Assembly: GCF_946482535.1 (NCBI RefSeq)
Contig: NZ_CAMLRU010000070.1
Coordinates: 1-12,372, forward strand
From: an uncultured Flavobacterium sp.
Lineage (GTDB): Bacteria > Bacteroidota > Bacteroidia > Flavobacteriales > Flavobacteriaceae
Length of the DNA: 12,372 bases
Direction of reading: 5' to 3'
Below the pieces are notes generated by a model that was given only the letters and a program-made list of their open reading frames with translations, ran no database searches and had not been told where the DNA came from. Every line of letters starts with the position of its first letter. Position 1 is the stretch's first letter. Shown here piece after piece: positions 6,647 through 12,372 of the stretch. The position numbers and the translations under genes were made by a program.

Positions 6647-7324
6647 ATGAAGCACATCATTATTACCGGAACTTCACGTGGCATTGGTTACGAATTGGCC
6701 TTACAATTTGCCCAAGCCGGACACCAAGTCTTAGCCATTTCCAGAAAAACACCACAAGCCTTAATTGAAAACCAAAACATCACTTGTTTGTCGGTCGATT
6801 TAGGGAAAGAAGAAGAACTGATTGAAGTCGAAAATTTCCTTGCTCGTACATGGCCACAAGTGGATATTGTCATCCACAACGCCGGCAGTTTACTCAACCG
6901 ACCCTTTTCACAAACGTCTCAAGAAGATTTTGAAAGTGTTTACCGTGTAAATGTTTTTGGCGTGGCCAATTTGACTCGTGTTTGTTTGCCTTATCTGAAA
7001 AAAGGCAGTCATGTGGTTTCCATCAGCTCAATGGGAGGTATTCAAGGCAGTATGAAATTCGCCGGGTTGGCAGCTTACAGTTCGAGTAAAGGCGCTGTGA
7101 TTACGCTTTCGGAATTGTTAGCGGAAGAATACAAAGAACAAGGGATAGCGTTCAATGTGTTAGCGCTCGGAGCGGTAAATACCGAAATGTTGCAAGAAGC
7201 TTTCCCGGGTTATGAAGCCCCAATTTCCGCTCAAGAAATGGCCGATTACATCTTCAATTTCGCCTTAACCGGAAACAAATACCACAATGGAAAAGTAATT
7301 CAAGTCTCTTCATCAACACCGTAG
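6647..7324 (+). CDS. Short-chain dehydrogenase/reductase (SDR) family oxidoreductase
   Basis: A 225-residue classical SDR with a Rossmann fold for NAD(P)H. The cofactor loop TGTSRGIG is at residues 7-14, NAG at 78-80, the catalytic serine is at 127 or 128 (ISSMGG), and the catalytic Tyr144-xxx-Lys148 lies in YSSSKGAV. The Arg11 in the cofactor loop and SR after the second strand (LAISRK) favour NADPH. The length is slightly below the usual 245-250 residues, mainly through a short C-terminus. The substrate cannot be read from the sequence. The stop codon TAG is followed by TAA and then directly by the left heptamer array at 7328, so the repeat cassette abuts the end of this gene. Confidence 0.9.
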   Translation: MKHIIITGTSRGIGYELALQFAQAGHQVLAISRKTPQALIENQNITCLSVDLGKEEELIEVENFLARTWPQVDIVIHNAGSLLNRPFSQTSQEDFESVYRVNVFGVANLTRVCLPYLKKGSHVVSISSMGGIQGSMKFAGLAAYSSSKGAVITLSELLAEEYKEQGIAFNVLALGAVNTEMLQEAFPGYEAPISAQEMADYIFNFALTGNKYHNGKVIQVSSSTP

Positions 7325-7327
7325 TAA

Positions 7328-7355
7328 GTTATGAATTATGAGTTATAAGTTATGA
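7328..7355 (+). repeat. Left 7-bp array of the four-helix-bundle cassette
   Basis: Four contiguous heptamers: GTTATGA, ATTATGA, GTTATAA, GTTATGA. The start codon of the four-helix-bundle gene (7352-7354) lies in the last unit. ATG triplets occur at 7331, 7338 and 7352; the first two meet stop codons within the array. Bases 7328-7351 are inverted relative to 7697-7720 with 23 of 24 positions able to pair. Confidence 0.92.
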
Positions 7356-7705
7356 GTGAAAGTATCATTAAAGTGAAAAGTTATGAACTTGCGGTTTCCG
7401 GTATTAAATTTTATAAAAGTTTAATTTCGGACAAGAAAGAGTTTGTTATGAGTAAGCAGTTTTTACGTTCAGTCACCTCTGTTGGAGCCAATGTAAGAGA
7501 AGCTGTTAATGCACAAAGCAAACTTGATTTCATTCATAAACTATCGATTTCTCAAAAGGAATGTGACGAAACTATGTATTGGCTAGAACTTTTGAAAGAG
7601 ACGGATTATATTTCAACCAACGAATTCAATACTATTTATCCTCAATGCGCAGAAGTTTTAAAAATCATAAGAAGCATCATTATTACCACAAAAAACAACT
7701 CATAA
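7352..7705 (+). CDS. Four-helix-bundle protein of the 23S rRNA intervening-sequence type
   Basis: A 117-residue, helix-rich protein. The opening KVKSYELAVSGIKFYKSL, the central FLRSVTSVGANVREA followed by DFIHKLSISQKECDE, and a final helix ending LKIIRSIII match the S23/TIGR02436 four-helix-bundle family, also related to the accessory (Avd-like) proteins of diversity-generating retroelements. These proteins form basic bundles thought to bind nucleic acid; no catalytic residues are expected, and the cellular role is unsettled. The gene stands alone between the SDR and SprT genes, with no reverse transcriptase or rRNA nearby. Its ATG lies in the left heptamer array and its last sense codon and TAA in the right array. 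Pairing of the arrays in mRNA would place the ATG next to a stem, which may limit translation. Confidence 0.88.
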   Translation: MSESIIKVKSYELAVSGIKFYKSLISDKKEFVMSKQFLRSVTSVGANVREAVNAQSKLDFIHKLSISQKECDETMYWLELLKETDYISTNEFNTIYPQCAEVLKIIRSIIITTKNNS

Positions 7706-7734
7706 CTCATAATTCATAACTCACAACTCATAAT
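7700..7734 (+). repeat. Right 7-bp array of the four-helix-bundle cassette
   Basis: Five contiguous heptamers: TCATAAC, TCATAAT, TCATAAC, TCACAAC, TCATAAT. The gene's stop codon is at 7703-7705 in the first unit, and further TAA triplets at 7710, 7717 and 7731 cover the other reading frames. The array ends exactly 3 bases before the TTG start of the SprT-like gene, the same distance as the solitary array at 4909-4936 from its TTG start. Confidence 0.92.
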
Positions 7735-7737
7735 CCC

Positions 7738-8340
7738 TTGAGCGAAGTCTTATCCAAATATTTACCCGAACACGCTGTGCTGCCTTGCTTTGAGTTAATC
7801 AAGAGCAACAATGTGCATTTGAAAATCGTCAATGAGCGGCAAACGCGTCATGGTGATTATCGTCGGGCGATAGGAGGAAAGCATGAGATTACGGTGAATG
7901 CCAATTTGAATAAATACCGATTCTTAATCACTTTGGTACACGAAATAGCGCATTTGGTGGCTTATGAAAAATTTGGCAGAATGATAAAGCCGCATGGCAA
8001 TGAATGGAAGCATACGTTTCAAAGATTGATGGTGCCGTTTATTCGGCCGGAGATTTTTCCGCATTCGGTGTTGCCTTTGGTGGCCAATCATTTTAGAAAT
8101 CCTACTGCGAGTAGCGATACCGATGCCCGATTGGCTTTCGCCCTAAAACAATTTGACGAGCGCAAACCCGATATTCACTTTGTACACGAAGTGCCAAGCG
8201 GAAGTTTATTCCGAATCAAAAACGGCCGAATTTTCCAAAAGAAAGGCTTGCTTGTCAAGCGATATGAATGCTTGGAAGTCAAAACCGGTCGATTGTATTT
8301 ATTTAACGCCAACGCTGAAGTGGAAATAATTCCGGGATAA
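7738..8340 (+). CDS. SprT-like zinc metallopeptidase-domain protein, TTG start
   Basis: A 200-residue cytoplasmic protein with a zincin core. HEIAH gives His68, Glu69 and His72 of the HExxH motif, and KPHGNEWK supplies His86 as the likely third zinc ligand, the arrangement of the SprT/Spartan family. Eukaryotic Spartan cleaves DNA-protein crosslinks; the function of bacterial SprT-like proteins is not established. The C-terminal third (SGSLFRIKNGRIF, then KRYECLEVKTGRLYLF) forms the beta-rich tail typical of this flavobacterial branch; it has one cysteine only, so no Cys4 zinc ribbon. The start is TTG, because no in-frame ATG precedes the conserved region. The right heptamer array ends 3 bases upstream, so the cassette lies directly in front of this gene and may affect its expression. 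The next gene starts 2 bases after the stop. Confidence 0.88.
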   Translation: MSEVLSKYLPEHAVLPCFELIKSNNVHLKIVNERQTRHGDYRRAIGGKHEITVNANLNKYRFLITLVHEIAHLVAYEKFGRMIKPHGNEWKHTFQRLMVPFIRPEIFPHSVLPLVANHFRNPTASSDTDARLAFALKQFDERKPDIHFVHEVPSGSLFRIKNGRIFQKKGLLVKRYECLEVKTGRLYLFNANAEVEIIPG

Positions 8341-8341
8341 G

Positions 8342-8773
8342 ATGATAAAAAGAAAACCTTATTTGTTGTTGCTTTTTGCCTCAATACTGCTGCTTTTGAC
8401 GGGTTTTATAAAAAGCAGTGAAACATTCGATATCAATATCCATGATACTTATTTTGTAATCGCACAAATGCATCTTCACGGATTGTTTTCGTTACTGTTA
8501 TTTTTCTTTTTTATAATTTATGTAACTATGGAAAAGATAAAATTTCCATTGATTAAGTCGATGCGTGAAATTCACATTTATGCGACATTAATTTTCCTCT
8601 TAGGAATGTTTTTTCCTTATGATCTATTTTTACAGTCTTCAAATTTTCCCCTTTTTGATGATTCTTATAAGGCAAATGTTTATAGATCGTTTAACGCCTT
8701 GTTCTTTTTAATTGCCCAAGTACTGTTTATTATAAATATATTTGCATCGATAATCAAAAAACTAAGAACCTAA
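8342..8773 (+). CDS. Small membrane protein with a cytochrome-oxidase-subunit-I-like motif
   Basis: A 143-residue protein with four hydrophobic segments (about residues 6-23, 40-62, 78-95 and 115-138). Residues 34-46, HDTYFVIAQMHLH, resemble the HDTYFVVAHFHY signature of heme-copper oxidase subunit I, where the two histidines of HFH hold heme a3 and heme a. Here the heme-a3 position is Gln42, His44 matches the heme-a ligand, and a further His46 follows. At this length the protein cannot be an oxidase; heme or copper binding is possible but unproven. It lies one base past the SprT stop codon, so it is probably co-translated. GC is low (29% by hand count over 8521-8640) against about 45% in SprT, which hints at a different history or merely membrane codon use. 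Confidence 0.75.
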   Translation: MIKRKPYLLLLFASILLLLTGFIKSSETFDINIHDTYFVIAQMHLHGLFSLLLFFFFIIYVTMEKIKFPLIKSMREIHIYATLIFLLGMFFPYDLFLQSSNFPLFDDSYKANVYRSFNALFFLIAQVLFIINIFASIIKKLRT

Positions 8774-8797
8774 GTTACTCAGTAACTCAGCACCTGA
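8773..8797 (+). repeat. 8-bp repeat and small hairpin between the oxidase-motif gene and manC
   Basis: Octamers GTTACTCA (8774-8781) and GTAACTCA (8782-8789) are in tandem with 7 of 8 identity, followed by a poorer copy GCACCTGA (8790-8797). The same bases form a hairpin: AGTTAC at 8773-8778 pairs with GTAACT at 8782-8787 around a three-base loop. It starts at the last base of the upstream stop codon. There is no T-run after it, so it is not a normal intrinsic terminator. Confidence 0.5.
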
Positions 8798-8802
8798 AAT
8801 AA

Positions 8803-9864
8803 ATGAACAACAATTATTACGCAATATTAATGGCCGGTGGCGTTGGTTCCCGATTTTGGCCGGTGAGCACCACTGATTTTCCGAAGCAATTTCACGATAT
8901 GTTAGGCTCGGGCGAAACCCTGATTCAAAAAACCTTCAATCGTTTGTCAAAGTTGATTCCGACAGAGAATATTTTGATACTAACCAACGAAAGATACAAC
9001 GATTTGGTTTTGGAACAATTGCCTATGGTCAAACAAGAGCAAGTGTTGTTAGAACCTGCCATGCGTAATACGGCACCGTGTATTTTATATGCGTCATTAA
9101 AGATTCAAAAAATGAATCCCGAAGCGGTCATAGTTGTTGCGCCAAGTGATCACTGGATTGAGGATGAAGACGCGTTTGCCGGTAACTTACAACAGTGTTT
9201 TGATTTTTGTCAAAAAGAAAATGCTTTGATGACTTTGGGAATCCAACCCACATTTCCCAACACCGGTTTTGGATACATCGAATTTGATAAATCAGATTCT
9301 AACCCGATTAAAAAAGTCAGCCAGTTTCGCGAAAAACCCAATTATGAAACGGCCAAATCCTTTTTAGAAGCCGGCAATTTTCTTTGGAATGGCGGTATTT
9401 TTATTTGGAGCGTAAAGTCGATTTCAGAAGCTTTTGAGCAATTCCAACCCCAGATGACTGCTTTGTTTCAAAAAGGGTTAAGCAGTTATAATACTTCTGA
9501 TGAAAAACAGTTCATCACCGACCATTACGGCTTAGCCGAAAATATATCTATTGATTACGCTGTGATGGAAAAAGCTTCGAATGTGTATGTGCTACCGGCC
9601 ACATTTGATTGGAATGATTTGGGTACTTGGGGTTCGTTACACGAAAAGCTGGATAAAGATGATCAAAACAATGCCGTGGTTAATGCTACGGTGATTTTGG
9701 AAAATGCTTCCAATAATATCATTCGTTCCAACGCCAAAAAATTAGTTGTTATTGACGGCTTAGACGATTATATCATTGTTGACAATGAAAATATTCTGAT
9801 GATTTATCCCAAAAGTAAGGAACAAGACATCAAAAAAATTACAGCTAAGGCTAACGAATTATAA
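8803..9864 (+). CDS. manC: Mannose-1-phosphate guanylyltransferase
   Basis: Converts mannose-1-phosphate and GTP to GDP-mannose in the cytoplasm, the donor for mannose, fucose and related sugars in surface polysaccharides and glycoproteins. The 353 residues match the single-domain form without the C-terminal phosphomannose isomerase domain of bifunctional enzymes. The nucleotide-binding signature AGGVGSRFWP is at residues 11-20, followed by the catalytic-site FPKQF at 26-30. EPAMRNTAPC, APSDHW at 113-118, FREKP at 175-179 with the sugar-phosphate lysine Lys178, and FLWNGGIFIW complete the family pattern. The start at 8803 is fixed by the motif being so close to the N-terminus. It lies 29 bases after the oxidase-motif gene and may be read from the same transcript. 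The last gene of that likely transcript, it precedes a 110-base spacer. Confidence 0.93.
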   Translation: MNNNYYAILMAGGVGSRFWPVSTTDFPKQFHDMLGSGETLIQKTFNRLSKLIPTENILILTNERYNDLVLEQLPMVKQEQVLLEPAMRNTAPCILYASLKIQKMNPEAVIVVAPSDHWIEDEDAFAGNLQQCFDFCQKENALMTLGIQPTFPNTGFGYIEFDKSDSNPIKKVSQFREKPNYETAKSFLEAGNFLWNGGIFIWSVKSISEAFEQFQPQMTALFQKGLSSYNTSDEKQFITDHYGLAENISIDYAVMEKASNVYVLPATFDWNDLGTWGSLHEKLDKDDQNNAVVNATVILENASNNIIRSNAKKLVVIDGLDDYIIVDNENILMIYPKSKEQDIKKITAKANEL

Positions 9865-9935
9865 TTCAAAACCGGGTTTTACTCATTTCTTTTAATCAAA
9901 AAATAAGAATTTACGCAACCAATAAATTTTTGTTG

Positions 9936-9943
9936 TATCTTTC
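9936..9943 (+). promoter_or_regulatory. Weak -7-like element before the surface-protein gene
   Basis: TATCTTTC matches seven of eight positions of the Bacteroidetes -7 consensus and is 31 bases before the ATG at 9975, a usual leader length. No TTG lies at the -33 distance. The 110-base spacer 9865-9974, the longest in the window, makes an own promoter likely, but its exact place is uncertain. Nothing else convincing was seen in this spacer. Confidence 0.3.
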
Positions 9944-9974
9944 CGTTTAGTTTGTCAGAAAAAAATCGCACTAA

Positions 9975-12372
9975 ATGAATTCTCTGAAATTTAAGTTTGT
10001 CCTCGTTTTTTTGTTTATAACACAATGGGCCTTTTGTCAGTTGTCTGATTTTACCCTAACCGTAAGCAAAACCGATGAAACTTGCACCGGCAACGGAACC
10101 TTAACTTTTAGTGTCTCCAATACCGTTCCCGGATCAACCATTTTATACAGTATCTATTTATTACCCGATGTTTCTACACCCATATCTGTTCAGTCCAGCG
10201 GCACTTTATCGGGCTTGACTAGTGGAACCTATAGGGTAGTGGCCACACAATCTTTGGCCGGGAATAGCGGAAGCCAACAGCAAGATGTAGTTATAGAAGA
10301 TGATACGGTTACATTGACCTATCAGATAATCAGTACGAATGAAATTTGTGGCAATGACGGAAGAATCACCGTAATAACCTTGACAGGAACCGTGACACCT
10401 AACTCATTGAGTTATGAACTTTTCTCAGGTCCGATGATCAGACCATTACAAGCGTCCAATATTTTTGAAAATCTTACGTCAGGGACTTATCAAGTAAGGG
10501 TTTATGACAGTTGTGGTGATGCCGTGGTACAAACATTTACCGTTCAATACTCCGATCCCGCTTTAGATATTGATTATTTTTCGCCTGTATTAGCCAGCTG
10601 TACTACGGTGAATGTGGGATTTCAATTCGACTCGGTACTGCCATCTCCCTTTGGTGTAATAAAATATCCATTGCAAGTTACCACTACTGTTTTTCCGCCC
10701 GGCGGAGGTTCTCAAACCTTTAATCAAACAGTCAACAGTGGATTCGGTTGTGTACAGTCTATTCCTTTTTACACCAATCAGCCTTACAATTATTCAATCA
10801 CCGTCACCGATGGCTGTGGTATAGTTTACACTTACAATGGCGTAGTCAATAATTTATCGATTGCAGCCACTTATAATTTATTGCCGCAAGGATGTATTTA
10901 CAAGCAAATTAGTTTTTTCAACGTATCCGCGGTTACCTTGGTGTCTGCACCTGCTGCGTTTACGACTAATTTGCCGCAAAATTATACCGGTTCAATTAAC
11001 AATACTTCATTAACAATACTGAATTTAGTAGCAGGAACTTATGTCTTCAATGTTATAGATATTTGTGGCAATCCGCAAGTTTTTACAGTAGAAGTAATTA
11101 TCGTTCCGATTGCACCGCCTTTTGTTGATGTTTTTGGTCAAAATTGTACCACCGGCTCGTTGTCTATTTACGGGATATCCGAAATTATAATGGTATCCGC
11201 GCCGCCAACTTATACCGTTGTTTTACCCCATGACTACACCAGTTTAATCAATTCTGCCGATTATATCACCTTTGTAAACTTACCTGTAGGCGTTTATATT
11301 TTTGAGGTTTTAGATTTATGTGGCGCACCACATACATTGGAAATCCCTGTAAATCAGGTTTCAGTCACTCCAACCGTTCTTGTAACTGAAGGTTGTCAGG
11401 ACGGTACAGGCGCTATCAAAATGGTGGGGCAATTTGTTTCGATTGCCGTGACTGCTGCACCGGCAGCTTATGGTTTTGCACTGCCAAATGATTTATTCGG
11501 AAATCTGATTTTGAACAATACAACTTTGGTAATGGATTCTCTTCCCGCCGGAACTTATGTGATTCAATCTACTAATGCTTGTAATGTTACCACGAATACC
11601 ACTTTCACAATTTTAGGCCATCAGGATATTACCAATGTTACTGTCATTCCCAATTGTGGGTCGTTTGATCTAAACTTAAATAACACCAGCACAAACACCG
11701 GTTCGACTACCTATTGGTTACAAAAATTAAATCCCATTACCAGTAATTGGGAACATCCGGGAACCGGAAACATTTATACAGAAGGATTACCGCCTAACAG
11801 CAGCAACGCAGTTCCGCTTATTAACAATACCATCAATTACAATTTGGCCTATCAAGGACATTTCAGAATCTTGAAAGTGTACTTAAGCTATGTGAGTAAT
11901 AATGTAAATGAAGCTACTTGTTTTAAAACCATTCATGAATTTGATTATAATGGTTTACCCAGAATCGATGATGTGTATTCCATTTCTTGTGGTAATACTT
12001 TTGAAGTGATTGTAATGGCCGTTGGTTTCGATCCTTTGCAATATAGAATTACCCTCAAAAACGGACAACCATTTTTGATTGAGAATGGCAATTCCAACAT
12101 ATTTACCGGATTAGAACCGGCTACTTATAACTTCCAAGTGCAGGATGCCTGCGGTAATTTCTTAAACAGTGACTTTGAGATTGTCAATCCGAATCCGCTT
12201 CAAATAACGGCCAATGAAGTGTTCTGTGACGGAGATAATTTAACGCTGTCAGTGCCTAATTTTTCTTTTTTTCAATACGAATGGTGGAAAGATAATAATA
12301 CTACAAACATACTCAGTACAACGAGTTCATTAAATTTCAATCCTTTTAATGCCGCTGCAAATAACGGAACTT
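9975..12372 (+). CDS. Secreted Cys-repeat surface protein, 3' end beyond the window
   Basis: The frame is open from the ATG at 9975 to the window edge, 799 codons. Residues 1-21 are a signal peptide (MNSLKFKF, hydrophobic core, WAFC before Gln22); Phe at -1 to the cysteine argues against a lipobox. The rest is built from Thr/Asn-rich beta-sandwich-like units of about 85-100 residues. Each opens near a cysteine (ETCTGNG, EICGNDG, QNCTTGS, EGCQDGT) and closes with a GTY strand and an Asp-x-Cys-Gly motif. The closing motif is at residues 178, 279, 362, 447 and 724, with a variant NACN at 534. The two cysteines per unit probably form a disulfide outside the cell. This resembles the repeat proteins of flavobacterial gliding and adhesion (SprB-like) and usually ends in a type IX secretion sorting domain, which would lie beyond the window. 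Confidence 0.8.
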   Translation, partial: MNSLKFKFVLVFLFITQWAFCQLSDFTLTVSKTDETCTGNGTLTFSVSNTVPGSTILYSIYLLPDVSTPISVQSSGTLSGLTSGTYRVVATQSLAGNSGSQQQDVVIEDDTVTLTYQIISTNEICGNDGRITVITLTGTVTPNSLSYELFSGPMIRPLQASNIFENLTSGTYQVRVYDSCGDAVVQTFTVQYSDPALDIDYFSPVLASCTTVNVGFQFDSVLPSPFGVIKYPLQVTTTVFPPGGGSQTFNQTVNSGFGCVQSIPFYTNQPYNYSITVTDGCGIVYTYNGVVNNLSIAATYNLLPQGCIYKQISFFNVSAVTLVSAPAAFTTNLPQNYTGSINNTSLTILNLVAGTYVFNVIDICGNPQVFTVEVIIVPIAPPFVDVFGQNCTTGSLSIYGISEIIMVSAPPTYTVVLPHDYTSLINSADYITFVNLPVGVYIFEVLDLCGAPHTLEIPVNQVSVTPTVLVTEGCQDGTGAIKMVGQFVSIAVTAAPAAYGFALPNDLFGNLILNNTTLVMDSLPAGTYVIQSTNACNVTTNTTFTILGHQDITNVTVIPNCGSFDLNLNNTSTNTGSTTYWLQKLNPITSNWEHPGTGNIYTEGLPPNSSNAVPLINNTINYNLAYQGHFRILKVYLSYVSNNVNEATCFKTIHEFDYNGLPRIDDVYSISCGNTFEVIVMAVGFDPLQYRITLKNGQPFLIENGNSNIFTGLEPATYNFQVQDACGNFLNSDFEIVNPNPLQITANEVFCDGDNLTLSVPNFSFFQYEWWKDNNTTNILSTTSSLNFNPFNAAANNGT

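Larger units (their letters stand above)
7328..7734 (+). mobile_element. Candidate non-autonomous cassette: four-helix-bundle gene between inverted heptamer arrays
   Basis: A 407-base unit consisting of a left heptamer array, one small gene, and a right array in inverted orientation. Start and stop codons of the gene fall within the arrays, so the gene and repeats form one module. The gene is more AT-rich than its neighbours: a hand count of 7381-7620 gives 33% GC, against 42% in the SDR line 7081-7140 and 45% in the SprT line 8041-8100. The encoded family is known from intervening sequences inserted in 23S rRNA genes, whose ends also pair. No transposase and no target-site duplication were seen, so mobility is inferred from structure. 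Confidence 0.45.

Noticed and set aside
7352..7705. A diversity-generating retroelement accessory gene
   Set aside because: No reverse transcriptase, template repeat or variable repeat is present in the window, so only the family resemblance remains.
7325..7737. Target-site duplication around the heptamer cassette
   Set aside because: The flanks (TAGTAA on the left, CCCTTGAG on the right) share no direct repeat.
9856..9867. Perfect 12-base palindrome GAATTATAATTC over the manC stop codon
   Set aside because: It is AT-rich with no loop and no second copy nearby; expected by chance at this composition.
9868..9880. AAAAC-CGG-GTTTT after manC as a terminator
   Set aside because: The stem is only 5 bp, four of them A-T, and no T-run follows directly. 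It may end transcription weakly, but the evidence is not enough.

Overview
The window looks like a chromosomal segment of a Bacteroidetes bacterium of the family Flavobacteriaceae, probably Flavobacterium or a close relative. The grounds are moderate-to-low GC, almost no Shine-Dalgarno sequences, a good match to the Bacteroidetes promoter consensus (TTTG, about 20 bases, TANNTTTG) at 716-747, signal peptides ending in Ala-Gln or Cys-Gln, a long secreted Cys-repeat protein of the gliding/T9SS-cargo kind, and a typical flavobacterial gene set. The species assignment is inference.

Layout. The left edge holds the 5' two thirds of anmK on the minus strand (peptidoglycan recycling). It is divergent from a short-chain acyl-CoA dehydrogenase gene that ends in a clear intrinsic terminator. 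All remaining genes read rightwards: a Crp/Fnr-type regulator; an exported YHS-domain protein; a DoxX-like membrane protein; a DinB-like protein overlapping an NRDE/TANGO2-like protein by 13 bases; an ATP-grasp protein with an N-terminal hydrophobic segment, coupled (TAATG) to a LysE-like six-helix membrane protein; an SDR oxidoreductase; a small four-helix-bundle protein of the 23S-rRNA-IVS type; an SprT-like zinc metallopeptidase-domain protein; a tiny membrane protein with a cytochrome-oxidase-subunit-I-like motif; mannose-1-phosphate guanylyltransferase; and the first 799 codons of a secreted Cys-repeat surface protein that runs off the right edge. Most of it is core housekeeping with tight spacing, so several multi-gene transcripts are likely.

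The most unusual structure is at 7328-7734. The four-helix-bundle gene is bracketed by inverted arrays of a 7-bp unit (GTTATGA on the left, its complement TCATAAC on the right). The start codon lies in the left array and the stop codon in the right array. The arrays can pair at 23 of 24 positions, enclosing the gene in one stem-loop. Read in one direction the unit supplies an ATG every 7 bases; in the other it supplies a TAA every 7 bases, covering all three frames. A solitary array of the same unit lies at 4909-4936, and related 8-bp arrays fill two other gene junctions (3243-3266 and 8774-8797). I read this as a possible non-autonomous mobile cassette, related in protein content to rRNA intervening sequences but sitting between protein genes.

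No intergenic stretch reaches 300 bases; the longest is 110 bases (9865-9974). I saw no tRNA, rRNA, CRISPR array, transposase or phage gene.
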